From: Leeuwenhoekiella aequorea
GTDB lineage: Bacteria; Bacteroidota; Bacteroidia; Flavobacteriales; Flavobacteriaceae
Length of the DNA stretch: 64,000 nt
NCBI RefSeq assembly: GCF_004104375.1
Contig: NZ_QOVM01000006.1
Coordinates: 186,001 to 250,000, forward strand
Reading direction: 5' to 3'
The position numbers and the translations under genes were made by a program. Under the pieces are notes generated by a model that saw only the letters and a list, made by a program, of their open reading frames with translations, had not been told where the DNA came from and made no database searches. This document shows positions 25,718 through 35,641 of this stretch, one piece after another. The number at the start of each line of letters is the position of its first letter. Position 1 is the stretch's first letter.

Positions 25718-27478
25718 ATGAAAAAATATATATTCAATACATTTTATACGCTTCTAATTCTAAGTGGTTTGTGTTTACAATCCTGTACCGAATTAGATCT
25801 TACACAAAAAGATGCTGCTAATTCGGGTACTTGGTACCAGACTAAAGATCAGTTTAGACAATCTCTAAATGAAAGCTATCGAGAAGTTTTTTGGCCTCTT
25901 GATGAGGTTTACGAGGGTATGGATGATGACTGGCAACGTCGAGATGTGCTTAATGCAATCAAGGCAGGAAATGTGAGCTCTGAATATGCAAAATCAAATA
26001 CAGACTGGTCTAATTTATACAAAGGAATTGCACGTGTACTTGTTGTTGTTAATGAACTTGAGAATCAAACCGTACTTACCGAAGCCGAGTCTAGCCAGTT
26101 GCTTGGAGAAGCAAATTTTTTACGAGCGTCGTTTTATAGCTATTTAATCACACATTTTGGTGATGTACCCTTCTATGAGCAAGAGCTAACTGTAGATGAA
26201 TCGTTTGAAGTAGCACGTACTCCTAAAGAGGAAATAAAGCTTAAACTTTATGAATATTATGATAACGCAGCTGCTACACTTCCAGTATCCTATAATGGTT
26301 TACAATATGCTACTAAAGGAGCCGCATATGCAATGAAAGCACGATTAGCCTTATATATGGGGGATTTTCAAATAGCTGCTACCGCTGCTGAAAATTGTAT
26401 AAACCTTGGAGAGTACGAATTGTATGAAGATTATGCAGAACTTTTTGAGCCTACTACAAAAAACTCAAAGGAAACGATTTTTCATATTCCGCGTAATACA
26501 GATTTAAATATCATACGTAATGATAATGTGCGCGATTTTTTACCAAGGAATCACGGGGGTTATGCCGGGCGTAATCCTACCTGGGAATTATTGGCATCTT
26601 ATGAGTGCGTCGATGGTTTGCCTATAGATGAATCACCTTTATTTGATCCTCAAAATCCGTTTAAAAATAGAGATCCACGTTTGCTGGCTACTATAGCTCC
26701 ATTTGGTTCTTTAGAAGATGGCGATGGTCTGGAACCAGATTCTGGATCTAATTTTATGGATATTGAATATAATCCACATCCTAATGCTAAACTAGTTCGC
26801 GATTATGAAAATAATATAGACATTAGAAACCAAGACACACGTTCAATAGGAGCTTTTGCGGCATTTAACGGACTCCTGTTTAAAAAAGGAGTTACTAAAG
26901 ATTGGAAAGATTACAGAACAGATCCCGATTTAATTATAATGAGATATGCAGATGTTCTTTTAATGTACGCTGAAGCCAAAATCGAACTGAACGAGATCGA
27001 TCAGAGTGTTCTAAATGCGCTAAATACCGTTCGCGACAGAGCCTATGCAAATTCACCATTTACTAATCCGGAAATAACGACTACAAATCAGGCAGAATTA
27101 CGTTATAAAGTGCGTAATGAGCGTAGAGCAGAATTGGCTTTTGAAGGACGTAGATACATGGATCTTATACGCTGGAGACTTGCAGAAAAGGCGTTAACCG
27201 GCTATACATATGGTTTGTTAAATGTTACAGCAGATGCTAATACAGATACGCCTCCTACAGGTCCATTGATGGATAATCTTGTAGATAAAGATCTTTGGTT
27301 TTGGGGTCAAACACCACAAATCGATGAAGACGGATTGCCAGACTTTACAGACTTACTAAATGCAGGATATTGCCGTACGCTTAATGTAACTACATTTCCA
27401 GAACGTCAATATTTATTTCCAATACCTGAAGAAGATCGCTTATTGAATCCAAATCTTACTCAGAATACAGGATACTAA
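25718..27478 (+). CDS. susD: SusD-like glycan-binding lipoprotein (PUL 1)
   Basis: 586 aa. Outer-membrane surface lipoprotein that captures glycan for the SusC pore. The signal peptide ends with LQSC (Cys23). Typical SusD blocks are visible: NLYKGIARVLVVVNELE (about 105-121), EANFLRASFYSYLITHFGDVP (about 129-149), ADVLLMYAEAKIELNE and the C-terminal ELAFEGRRYMDLIRW. It overlaps in function with no other SusD in PUL 1. Confidence 0.95.
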   Translation: MKKYIFNTFYTLLILSGLCLQSCTELDLTQKDAANSGTWYQTKDQFRQSLNESYREVFWPLDEVYEGMDDDWQRRDVLNAIKAGNVSSEYAKSNTDWSNLYKGIARVLVVVNELENQTVLTEAESSQLLGEANFLRASFYSYLITHFGDVPFYEQELTVDESFEVARTPKEEIKLKLYEYYDNAAATLPVSYNGLQYATKGAAYAMKARLALYMGDFQIAATAAENCINLGEYELYEDYAELFEPTTKNSKETIFHIPRNTDLNIIRNDNVRDFLPRNHGGYAGRNPTWELLASYECVDGLPIDESPLFDPQNPFKNRDPRLLATIAPFGSLEDGDGLEPDSGSNFMDIEYNPHPNAKLVRDYENNIDIRNQDTRSIGAFAAFNGLLFKKGVTKDWKDYRTDPDLIIMRYADVLLMYAEAKIELNEIDQSVLNALNTVRDRAYANSPFTNPEITTTNQAELRYKVRNERRAELAFEGRRYMDLIRWRLAEKALTGYTYGLLNVTADANTDTPPTGPLMDNLVDKDLWFWGQTPQIDEDGLPDFTDLLNAGYCRTLNVTTFPERQYLFPIPEEDRLLNPNLTQNTGY

Positions 27479-27517
27479 ATTTTAATAATTGTTTTTAGAA
27501 ATACTAACTAATTAGTT

Positions 27518-28936
27518 ATGATAAGCTTTTGTATTTCAATAGTTGTACTGGTAATTAGTTATTATACCTACGGAAAATTTGTAGAGCGTACGTTTAAAGT
27601 AGACACAACTCGCACTACACCTGCAATTAGATTACAGGATAATGTAGATTATATGCCGTTACCCAGGTGGCGCATATTTATAATTCAATTTTTGAATATT
27701 GCTGGATTGGGCCCCATATTTGGGGCCATTTCAGGAGCTATGTATGGTCCGTCTGCATTTATCTGGATTGTAATAGGAAGTATTTTTGCTGGTGGAGTTC
27801 ACGACTATTTTTCAGGAATGTTATCCCTGCGTAATGATGGGTTGAGTATAAGTGAAGTAGTGGGTGTTTATCTGGGGAATAAAAGCAAATACCTTGTTAG
27901 AATATTCTCATTTGTACTTCTAATTTTTGTGGGTACCGTATTTATTGTAGGACCGGCAAAAATTATTGATGGGATGACCCAGAATATATTTGGAATTCAA
28001 CTTTGGATAGGTATCATTCTAGGGTATTACATTATTTCGACGCTATTGCCTATAGACAAAATTATAAGTAAAATATACCCACTGTTTGGTATAGCTATGG
28101 TACTTATGGCATTGGGATTATTTGTTGCACTTCTTATTAATGATTATCAAATCCCAGAAATTTCTTGGACCAGTATTCAAAATGGAACTTTACAGCCCCA
28201 GGACACTCCTATTTTTCCTATGTTATTTATTACAATTAGTTGTGGCGCGATCTCCGGTTTTCACGCGACACAATCCCCTTTAATGGCTCGTTGTATGACC
28301 AGCGAAAAGCAAGGGCGCAGCATTTTTTATGGTACGATGATTACCGAAGGTATTGTGGCATTAATATGGGCTGCAGCAGCAATGGTAGTATTTAGAGGAG
28401 TTTCTGGCTTAAACGAGGCGATGTTTGCAAATGACTATAATGCTGCCTGGGCAGCAAATGAAATCACTTATAGTTTACTCGGAAAATATGGCGGCTTGCT
28501 CGCACTTATAGGTATTGTTATAGCTCCCATTACATCTGGAGATACCGCATTTAGATCTGCACGATTAATCCTTGCAGATTCATTTAAGTATGATCAGAAG
28601 AAAGTTAAAAACAGGTTGTTTTTAAGCATAGGAATATTTGTAATTGCCATAGCTCTAACCCAAGTAAACTTTGATATTATCTGGCGTTATTTTGCATGGA
28701 GTAATCAAACACTAGCCACGATGGTTCTTTGGACGATAACGATATATCTGGCACAGCGCAAAAGGAATTACTGGATTGTTTTAATTCCTTCTGTTTTTAT
28801 GACAATGGTATGTACAACCTATATTTTACTAGCTCCGGAAGGTTTGCAACTAGATAATACAATTGCATATGCATTAGGAGCTATTTCAACACTTATAATT
28901 AGTGGTCTTATAGTAAGAAAAATAAAAAAAAAATAG
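27518..28936 (+). CDS. CstA-family carbon-starvation transporter, short form
   Basis: 472 aa, inner membrane, about 12-13 hydrophobic segments. The family block LNIAGLGPIFGAISGAMYGP (about 60-79), followed by VGSIFAGGVHDYFSGMLSLRNDG and ISCGAISGFHATQSPLMARC, identifies CstA/BtsT-type carriers, which take up pyruvate or peptides in enterobacteria. The length is well below the roughly 700 aa of E. coli CstA, so it is a short variant. Its place between susD and GH20 in an amino-sugar PUL is unusual. Possible cargo is a product of uronate or amino-sugar breakdown, or a glycopeptide fragment; the sequence does not tell. Confidence 0.8.
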   Translation: MISFCISIVVLVISYYTYGKFVERTFKVDTTRTTPAIRLQDNVDYMPLPRWRIFIIQFLNIAGLGPIFGAISGAMYGPSAFIWIVIGSIFAGGVHDYFSGMLSLRNDGLSISEVVGVYLGNKSKYLVRIFSFVLLIFVGTVFIVGPAKIIDGMTQNIFGIQLWIGIILGYYIISTLLPIDKIISKIYPLFGIAMVLMALGLFVALLINDYQIPEISWTSIQNGTLQPQDTPIFPMLFITISCGAISGFHATQSPLMARCMTSEKQGRSIFYGTMITEGIVALIWAAAAMVVFRGVSGLNEAMFANDYNAAWAANEITYSLLGKYGGLLALIGIVIAPITSGDTAFRSARLILADSFKYDQKKVKNRLFLSIGIFVIAIALTQVNFDIIWRYFAWSNQTLATMVLWTITIYLAQRKRNYWIVLIPSVFMTMVCTTYILLAPEGLQLDNTIAYALGAISTLIISGLIVRKIKKK

Positions 28937-28951
28937 AAAAAAAATAATGGT

Positions 28952-30676
28952 ATGATAGCATTTAAAAATAATTACAACAGTGTACTGTACAGTTGTTGTT
29001 TACTCCTAAGTCTTCTAATTTCTAGTTGCACTTCAAAAGATTATGAGGATTTTAAATCTGTTCAGGTAGATGCAGATTTATATACGATAATTCCGGCGCC
29101 TCAAAACATAGAGACCAAAAGTGGCGTTTTTGTACTAGACAATACAACATCTATACAAGCAGAGAGTAGTGCCTCAAATGAAGTTGATTATTTAAAACAT
29201 ATGCTGAAAGAAATCGCAGATGTAGAAATAGAAACCACCTCGGAAAGTACACATGCAATACAACTTGAACTTTCTGATGAGGTAAAGGCTGAAGAAGGTT
29301 ATAGTTTAGATATTCAATATGATGCGATCAAAATAAAAGCAAAAACTACAAAAGGGCTTTTTTATGCTGTGGAAACATTGAGACAGCTGGTTCAGAAAGT
29401 TGTAATAGATAGTAAATCATATACTGTAATTCCTGCATTATCTATTGAAGATGAGCCGCGCTTTGCTTATCGTGGAATGATGTTAGACACCGGACGCTAT
29501 TTTTATGATGTCGAATTTGTAAAACAGTTTATAGATTTAATTGCTCTACATAAAATGAATACGTTTCATTGGCATCTTACCGAAGATCAGGGGTGGCGGA
29601 TAGAAATTAAAAAATATCCTAAACTTACTGAAATAGGAGCGTGGCGTAATGGTACAGAGATAGGTCATACTCCGGGTGACGAAAGTGATAATAAAAAACA
29701 CGGAGGCTTTTACAGTCAAGAGGAGATTAAAGAAGTTGTCGCTTACGCAGCAAAACGACACGTTAGAATTATTCCGGAAATTGATATGCCAGGCCATAAT
29801 GGTGCAGCTATTGCATCTTATCCCTTTTTAAGTTGTTTCCCAGAAGAACCAACAAAAATGAATGATAATATAATTTCTGAATTAACAAAAGAGAAAATGA
29901 ATTCAGGAACCCAGAAGGTTGTACAAGAATCCTGGGGTATAAAGTCTGATGTTTTATGTGCCGGAAAAGAAAGCACCTATTTATTTTATGAGAATGTATT
30001 AAGCGAAGTAATGCAATTATTTCCGTCGTCATATATCCACATTGGAGGTGATGAATGTCTTAAAGATAATTGGGAACAATGTCCGCATTGCCAACAAAAA
30101 ATAAAAAATGAAGGTTTAGAGGGTGAAGAAGAGTTACAAAGTTATTTCATTCAGCATATGGAACGCTTTGTAAACAAGAACGGAAAACAAATTATAGGAT
30201 GGGATGAGATTCTTGAAGGTGGTTTAGCACCCAACGCCACGGTAATGTCTTGGCGTGGTGTTGCTGGTGGAATTGAAGCCGCTCAATTAGGTCAGAACGT
30301 GATTATGACACCCAGAGAACCTTATTATTTTGATTATTATCAAGTTAATGACACTATAAACGAACCGCTTACAATAGGAGGAAGAGGACCAAATACGGTT
30401 GAAGATGTGTACACTTTTGAACCTATTCCATCTGAACTAACCAAGGAAGAAGAAAAAAATATTCTAGGTATTCAGGCAAACCTGTGGACAGAATATATAA
30501 GTACACCCGAATACGCAGAATATATGATTTTGCCTAGAATGACTGCACTTTCTGAAGTAGCCTGGTCACCCAAAGAGCAGACTAAAGATTATAAATCATT
30601 CCTAAAACGACTGGCTATTTTTAAAAAGAATTACGAAGACCGTAATTTAAATTACGCGAAACACGTATTTGATTAG
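28952..30676 (+). CDS. GH20 beta-N-acetylhexosaminidase, lipoprotein
   Basis: 574 aa. Removes terminal beta-GlcNAc or beta-GalNAc. Lipobox LISSC with Cys26. A GH20b-like N-terminal domain (about 45-160) precedes the catalytic barrel, which shows FAYRGMMLDTGRYFYDVEF, FHWHLTEDQGWRIEIKKYP, IIPEIDMPGH and the catalytic pair HIGGDEC with Asp367/Glu368 of the substrate-assisted mechanism. It closes with LGIQANLWTEY and MTALSEVAWSP. It is the last gene of the susC operon; a strong palindromic terminator follows at 30697-30730. Confidence 0.93.
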   Translation: MIAFKNNYNSVLYSCCLLLSLLISSCTSKDYEDFKSVQVDADLYTIIPAPQNIETKSGVFVLDNTTSIQAESSASNEVDYLKHMLKEIADVEIETTSESTHAIQLELSDEVKAEEGYSLDIQYDAIKIKAKTTKGLFYAVETLRQLVQKVVIDSKSYTVIPALSIEDEPRFAYRGMMLDTGRYFYDVEFVKQFIDLIALHKMNTFHWHLTEDQGWRIEIKKYPKLTEIGAWRNGTEIGHTPGDESDNKKHGGFYSQEEIKEVVAYAAKRHVRIIPEIDMPGHNGAAIASYPFLSCFPEEPTKMNDNIISELTKEKMNSGTQKVVQESWGIKSDVLCAGKESTYLFYENVLSEVMQLFPSSYIHIGGDECLKDNWEQCPHCQQKIKNEGLEGEEELQSYFIQHMERFVNKNGKQIIGWDEILEGGLAPNATVMSWRGVAGGIEAAQLGQNVIMTPREPYYFDYYQVNDTINEPLTIGGRGPNTVEDVYTFEPIPSELTKEEEKNILGIQANLWTEYISTPEYAEYMILPRMTALSEVAWSPKEQTKDYKSFLKRLAIFKKNYEDRNLNYAKHVFD

Positions 30677-30696
30677 TAAATAGCATTTATGTCAAA

Positions 30697-30730
30697 TTAA
30701 GCCGGTAGTTTTTAAAAACTACCGGCTTAA
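30697..30730. terminator. Bidirectional terminator, 34-bp perfect palindrome
   Basis: Arms 30697-30713 and 30714-30730 are exact reverse complements (core TTAAGCCGGTAGTTTTT). Past it the plus strand continues with a T-rich stretch. It lies between the convergent GH20 and UvrA-like genes; the UvrA-like stop codon (TAG at 30719-30721) lies inside the palindrome. Confidence 0.8.
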
Positions 30731-33244
30731 ATTTTTCTTTAAAAATGACGCTGTCTTGCTTATTTGATTTTCTGAAACTTCTTCAGGAGTTCCTGCTATA
30801 ACAACATTTCCACCCTCATTTCCTGCTCCGGGTCCCATATCAATTACCCAATCACTGGATGCAATTATTTGCATATCGTGCTCAACTACTATAACGGTAT
30901 TACCAGCTTCAACTAGTTTTTCTAGTTGTAGTTGTAATTTTTCTACATCTGTAGGATGCAATCCTGTTGTAGGTTCGTCAAGAATATACAGCGTATTTCC
31001 GCGATTTAGGCGTTGAAGTTCTTTAGCTAATTTAATACGTTGTGCCTCGCCTCCCGAGAGTTCGGTTGCGGGTTGTCCTAATCGCAGATAACCAAGACCT
31101 ACTTCCTGTAGCACCTTTAATGTACGGTTTACCCGATCGTCCTCTTCAAAAAACAGAAGAGCCTCGTCAACAGTCATTTCTAAAACCTGAGCAATATTTT
31201 TATTCTTATAAGTAACTGCTAAAGTTTCCGGGTTGTAACGAGAACCTTCACACACCGGACAAGGTGCATAAACACTTGGAAGAAACAAAAGTTCGACCAT
31301 TACAAAACCTTCTCCATCACAATTACCGCAGCGGCCTTTACCTACATTAAAGGAAAATCTTCCAGCTTTATATTTTTTTGATTTTGCGAGTGGAGTAGAA
31401 GCAAATATTTTTCGTACCACATCAAAAAAACCAGTATATGTAGCCAGATTAGATCTAGGAGTTCTACCTATAGGTTTTTGATTAACTACAACCATTCTTT
31501 TCAGACTAGTTGCACCATTTGCAATTGTACCTGATGTAGACGCTGTACTATTTAGAACTTCATCAGATTCTTCGTCTTCTATTTGATCGTTAGAATCTTG
31601 ACCTAAATGGACTTTCATTAAATCAACTAGCACCTGACTCACTAAGCTACTCTTTCCAGATCCAGAAATACCGGTAACGCTAGTTAATGCCCCCAACGGA
31701 AATGAAACGTCAATATTTTTTAGATTGTTTATTGAAATGTTATTCAATTCTAGCCATCCTGCTGGCGAGAATACCTTTTTTGTAACTAACGGGTGCTCAT
31801 TAAAAAGGTGTTTCCGAGTTTTAGATTCTGTGCACTGGCGTAACCCTTCTGGGGGACCACTATAAATAATATTTCCGCCGGCAGAACCAGCTTCTGGACC
31901 AACATCTACAATCCAGTCTGCGTGTTTTATGATATCCAGATCGTGTTCAACAATAAAAAGCGAATTACCACCACTTTTTAATTTATCTAATGTGCTCAAT
32001 AATGCCTCTGTATCTGCCGGATGCAGTCCTGCCGAGGGTTCATCGAGAACGTAGACCACTCCAAATAGATTGCTGCGTACTTGAGTAGCCAATCTCAAAC
32101 GCTGATGCTCACCGGGAGAAAGAGTAGGAGTATTTCTGTCTAATGACAAATAACCCAGGCCTAATTCTAATAGTACTGCAACGCGATTTACAAGATCTTC
32201 TGCAATACGTTGTGCAACAATAGCTTTCTCTTTATGGCTTGTAGCAATTTTTTTTAGGGCAGGAGCACTACCCTTACTATAAGGTTCAAAAATTACATTT
32301 AATTTTTTAAGAGGTAATTGAGAAATGTCCGCAATGTCATACCCTGCAAATGTGACAGAAAGTGACTCTTTCCGTAATTTTTTACCATTGCATACCGGGC
32401 ATTCACTTTTAACCATATAATTAGACACCCTTTTTTTCATTAAGGCGCTTTGTGAATTTGCAAATGTGTGTAAGATATATTTTTTAGCGCCAATGAAGGT
32501 ACCTTTATAGCTCGGTTGTAAGCCATCTTTTATAGCCTGCTGAACTTGCTCCCGATTGTAGTTTCTATAAACCGGAACTTGTGGCTGCTCATCTGTAAAA
32601 AGAATCCAGTCACGCTGTTTCTGCGGAAGATCTTTCCAAGGGATATCAACATCATAACCTAATGTTACCAAAATATCTCTTAGGTTTTTTCCTTGCCAGG
32701 CTTTTGGCCAGGCATCGATAGCGCGCTCTCTAATGCTTAATGTATCGTCTGGAACCAGACTCTTTTCTGTAACTTCATAAACACTCCCTAAACCGTGACA
32801 CTCAGGACAAGCACCCTCAGGCGTATTTGTTGAAAAAGAATCTGCATACAAAATAGATTGTCCTTTGGGATAATCTCCCGCTCGCGAGTACAGCATACGC
32901 AGCAGATTTGATAGCGTTGTAACAGATCCTACAGAAGAGCGATTGCTCCCCGAGCTTCGGTGCTGTTGTAGGGCTACAGCAGGAGGTAAGCCTTCTATAG
33001 AATCTACTTCGGGAATGGGCATCTGATTAAAAAGTCTGCGGGCATAAGGAGAAACAGACTCAAGATAACGGCGTTGTGCTTCAGCATATAAAGTACCAAA
33101 AGCCAATGATGATTTTCCGGATCCAGATATTCCTGTGAATACTACGAGCGCATTCCGTGGTATTTTAAGAGAAACATCTTTAAGGTTATTTTGTCGTGCT
33201 CCGCTAACTGTTACAAAGCCATTATCATTATTTATCTTGCCCAT
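30719..33244 (-). CDS. UvrA2-like ABC ATPase (no UvrB-binding domain)
   Basis: 841 aa, cytoplasmic, two ABC ATPase halves. Walker A motifs lie at about 38-46 (GISGSGKSS) and again in the second half ([11 protein letters not shown]); signature blocks are [13 protein letters not shown] and [16 protein letters not shown]. Zinc-finger remnants are CPECHG (146-150), CPVCNG and RCGNCDGEG with CPVCEG. The first CxxC pair that precedes CPECHG in canonical UvrA is missing, and the chain is about 100 residues shorter than UvrA. Both fit the UvrA2 group, which lacks the UvrB-binding domain and is linked to tolerance of DNA-damaging drugs. It is not obviously related to the PULs and may be a resident gene between them. 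Confidence 0.85.
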   Translation of the reverse strand: MGKINNDNGFVTVSGARQNNLKDVSLKIPRNALVVFTGISGSGKSSLAFGTLYAEAQRRYLESVSPYARRLFNQMPIPEVDSIEGLPPAVALQQHRSSGSNRSSVGSVTTLSNLLRMLYSRAGDYPKGQSILYADSFSTNTPEGACPECHGLGSVYEVTEKSLVPDDTLSIRERAIDAWPKAWQGKNLRDILVTLGYDVDIPWKDLPQKQRDWILFTDEQPQVPVYRNYNREQVQQAIKDGLQPSYKGTFIGAKKYILHTFANSQSALMKKRVSNYMVKSECPVCNGKKLRKESLSVTFAGYDIADISQLPLKKLNVIFEPYSKGSAPALKKIATSHKEKAIVAQRIAEDLVNRVAVLLELGLGYLSLDRNTPTLSPGEHQRLRLATQVRSNLFGVVYVLDEPSAGLHPADTEALLSTLDKLKSGGNSLFIVEHDLDIIKHADWIVDVGPEAGSAGGNIIYSGPPEGLRQCTESKTRKHLFNEHPLVTKKVFSPAGWLELNNISINNLKNIDVSFPLGALTSVTGISGSGKSSLVSQVLVDLMKVHLGQDSNDQIEDEESDEVLNSTASTSGTIANGATSLKRMVVVNQKPIGRTPRSNLATYTGFFDVVRKIFASTPLAKSKKYKAGRFSFNVGKGRCGNCDGEGFVMVELLFLPSVYAPCPVCEGSRYNPETLAVTYKNKNIAQVLEMTVDEALLFFEEDDRVNRTLKVLQEVGLGYLRLGQPATELSGGEAQRIKLAKELQRLNRGNTLYILDEPTTGLHPTDVEKLQLQLEKLVEAGNTVIVVEHDMQIIASSDWVIDMGPGAGNEGGNVVIAGTPEEVSENQISKTASFLKKNLSR

Positions 33245-33281
33245 AAACGGCGAAGGTGCAATAAATATACCAATGCGTGTT

Positions 33282-34718
33282 TTAATTGGATAACTGTGTG
33301 CTACCTTTTGACAAGGTGATAATTTCTTTTGCTAAAATTAAAGTAGGATCAATAAGTTTCGCAGTTTTTGCATGATGACCAAGTTCCTTTTCTAAAGGAA
33401 AGAGTAGTGGTAATTCTGTACATCCCAAAATGAGTATATCTGCACCCTGCGTAATTAGATAATTTGCTGCCTCCAAAATGTTATTCTTTGCATTGCCGGT
33501 TACAAAACCCGCTTTTACACCCTCTTTTCCGTAAATACTTTCCATAACGAGATCTTGATGCGTTTCATCAGGAATTAAAACATCAAAACCAAATTCGTTT
33601 AAAACATGATGATAAACTCGGCTCGCAACAGTTCCTGAGGTAGCTAGTAAACCTACAACAACGTTGTTTCCGAAGTTTTCTAATATATGCGATGCTGTTA
33701 CCGAAAGCATATTAATGATAGGAGTTTTGAGATGGCTCTGTATAGCTTTTACATACGCGTGTGCAGTATTACACGGAATGGCAATCGCATTAACGCCGGC
33801 TGCTTCGAGCCGTTTACAAGTTGAAAATAGAGCGATTGTAGGATCTGTTTCATTATGAATTAAGTTTGCAGTTCTATCTGGAATTTGGGGATTTTGATCT
33901 ACAATCATTTTTATATGATCCTGATCTTTATGGGCAGGTGTATTTAGAATCACTTTGTTCATAAAATCTACCGTAGCAGTAGGTCCGACTCCACCCACAA
34001 TACCAAGTTTAAATGGCGGTGTTGAAATTGAAGCTGATGTGCTTAAGGCGTAATCTGCATAAACCTGGTTCACATCTATGATTGAAATTCCCCTTTTCCA
34101 AAGTTGGTTTGTAATTAATGATAACTCTGTTATACATGGCAAAATCACATCGCAATCAGCTTGAAGTAATTGGTTGCATTCCTCATAGATATATTCTAAA
34201 GGTAGGCCATCGAGATAGCCATTTTTAATACCGTAAGTACCATAAATAGCATCCATCAATGCAGTTTGATTTTGAGGAAAGACAAGCTCATAATCCTCAA
34301 AATAAGTAGTTATGAGTGGTAAGTTTTTGACAAAATCTGATGTTAGTATGCCTATTTTTGAACCCTTCTTATAATTTAGTTTTAAATAGTAAGAAAGCGC
34401 TTCAAACATATTGACAATAGGAAGTGAAACCTCTTCCTGTAACTCGTTTAGAAAAGAATGACTTGCAAAACAAGGTAACAAGATTTTAGAAAATTCTTTT
34501 TGTTCAAAACTTTTACAAATAGAAAAAGCATAGAATTTTCTCGATTTTATATCATTTTCATGATACAAAGGAACATCCATTTTTTTATAAGGTTGTTGTT
34601 CAAATGAAAAGTAATACTTAGACTGGTTTTTGAGTACTTCTTTATTTTTAAGTAATTTTAGTAGTAAATCACCACCTGACAAGGTTCCTAAACCCCCAAT
34701 AACTGCAATCTTTTCCAT
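33282..34718 (-). CDS. Tandem Asp/Glu racemase-family protein
   Basis: 478 aa, cytoplasmic, two racemase-like domains in one chain. The C-terminal domain (about 238-478, starting [20 protein letters not shown]) keeps both catalytic cysteines: IPCNTAHAY and [10 protein letters not shown]. The N-terminal domain (about 1-225, starting [20 protein letters not shown]) has [10 protein letters not shown] and [10 protein letters not shown], so the cysteines remain but the NT of the first motif is lost. A single family domain is about 230-240 aa, so this is a duplication-fusion. The N-terminal half may have changed substrate or lost activity. The gene is 37 bp upstream of the UvrA-like gene on the same strand. 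Confidence 0.8.
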   Translation of the reverse strand: MEKIAVIGGLGTLSGGDLLLKLLKNKEVLKNQSKYYFSFEQQPYKKMDVPLYHENDIKSRKFYAFSICKSFEQKEFSKILLPCFASHSFLNELQEEVSLPIVNMFEALSYYLKLNYKKGSKIGILTSDFVKNLPLITTYFEDYELVFPQNQTALMDAIYGTYGIKNGYLDGLPLEYIYEECNQLLQADCDVILPCITELSLITNQLWKRGISIIDVNQVYADYALSTSASISTPPFKLGIVGGVGPTATVDFMNKVILNTPAHKDQDHIKMIVDQNPQIPDRTANLIHNETDPTIALFSTCKRLEAAGVNAIAIPCNTAHAYVKAIQSHLKTPIINMLSVTASHILENFGNNVVVGLLATSGTVASRVYHHVLNEFGFDVLIPDETHQDLVMESIYGKEGVKAGFVTGNAKNNILEAANYLITQGADILILGCTELPLLFPLEKELGHHAKTAKLIDPTLILAKEIITLSKGSTQLSN

Positions 34719-34811
34719 TAAATAAAATTAAGTCAAAGATATTGATCAGTTATATTACTTAGCTGATTTTTATAATTAATTGGAGGTGTTTAAGTTGAAC
34801 CAATCCCAGTG

Positions 34812-34856
34812 GCATCTCATATTTAATATTCTTCGTAAATTTTAAATATGAAGTGC
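34812..34856. terminator. Imperfect hairpin after the GMC/subunit-3 operon
   Basis: CATATTTAA (34818-34826) pairs with TTAAATATG (34842-34850), extended outward to GCA/TGC with two mismatches. It lies about 70 bp past the stop of the minus-strand gene at 34925-35638. No T run follows on the minus strand, so its role as terminator is uncertain. Confidence 0.35.
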
Positions 34857-34924
34857 TTATTATCCTAAATGCGAGCGAATAATCACTTAGCGACTACATT
34901 TTACTTTTTTTATTAGAACTTAAT

Positions 34925-35638
34925 TTAAGTTAATAAATTACCATCTTCATCCCATTCTGCGATAACGCCACGTTCATCTTGATTAATACATTTTTTAATC
35001 CACTCAGGATCATAACTAACCCCATGTTTTTGAAGCACCTCTTCAGGAACACCATCCCAAATATTGGGTTGATTTCCTTTATACCCTAAATCTTCTAGAC
35101 CCATTTTTGAAGTGTAATAACCGGTCATTGTGAGGTTACGCATCGTTGTAAAAAACTGAATCTCCAAAGGCTGTTCCCAGCCCGGTTTATCCCGATTGGG
35201 GTATGCAATGCTATCTAAAATAATCTTTTGATTTCCTTCGGGAGTTTCTTTAAATTCTGCATTAAATTTTGTGTTAGCAGTATGATCAAGCCACATTAAT
35301 CCACCTCGAATTGGGGTTTGATAATAGGGCATATCTTTTACTATAAACTCAATAAATGCAGGGACACCTGCATCTGTGGCACTTCCATAATTTTCATTTG
35401 CCGGTAAAATTAGCGCACAAAGTGTTTCTAAAGTTTCCATTTCATGCGTGTTAAAAAATTGATCCTCATTGAGTTCTTCAATAAGCTTTAATTCTTCAGG
35501 AGTTCTCCCAAAATAGTTATCAGCAGCTTTTGCAATTTGAGGATCTGGTGGTGCTATATCAGTAGTACATCCAGATAACATAAGTCCGGTTCCAAGAGAA
35601 CCTAAAAACATAGATTTTAAACTATCTCTTCTATCCAT
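34925..35638 (-). CDS. Gluconate 2-dehydrogenase subunit 3-family small subunit
   Basis: 237 aa. The leader carries twin arginines (MDRRDSLKS) and a possible lipobox (LMLSGC, Cys24). The mature part matches the gluconate 2-dehydrogenase subunit 3 family: ETLCALILPANENYGSATDAGVPAFIEFIVKDMPYYQTPIRGGL, then a C-terminal W-rich part ending near EWIKKCIN. Such small subunits help export and assemble a GMC flavoprotein. Its gene starts 3 bp after the GMC gene on the same strand, which fits a two-subunit periplasmic sugar dehydrogenase. Confidence 0.85.
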   Translation of the reverse strand: MDRRDSLKSMFLGSLGTGLMLSGCTTDIAPPDPQIAKAADNYFGRTPEELKLIEELNEDQFFNTHEMETLETLCALILPANENYGSATDAGVPAFIEFIVKDMPYYQTPIRGGLMWLDHTANTKFNAEFKETPEGNQKIILDSIAYPNRDKPGWEQPLEIQFFTTMRNLTMTGYYTSKMGLEDLGYKGNQPNIWDGVPEEVLQKHGVSYDPEWIKKCINQDERGVIAEWDEDGNLLT

Positions 35639-35641
35639 GAT

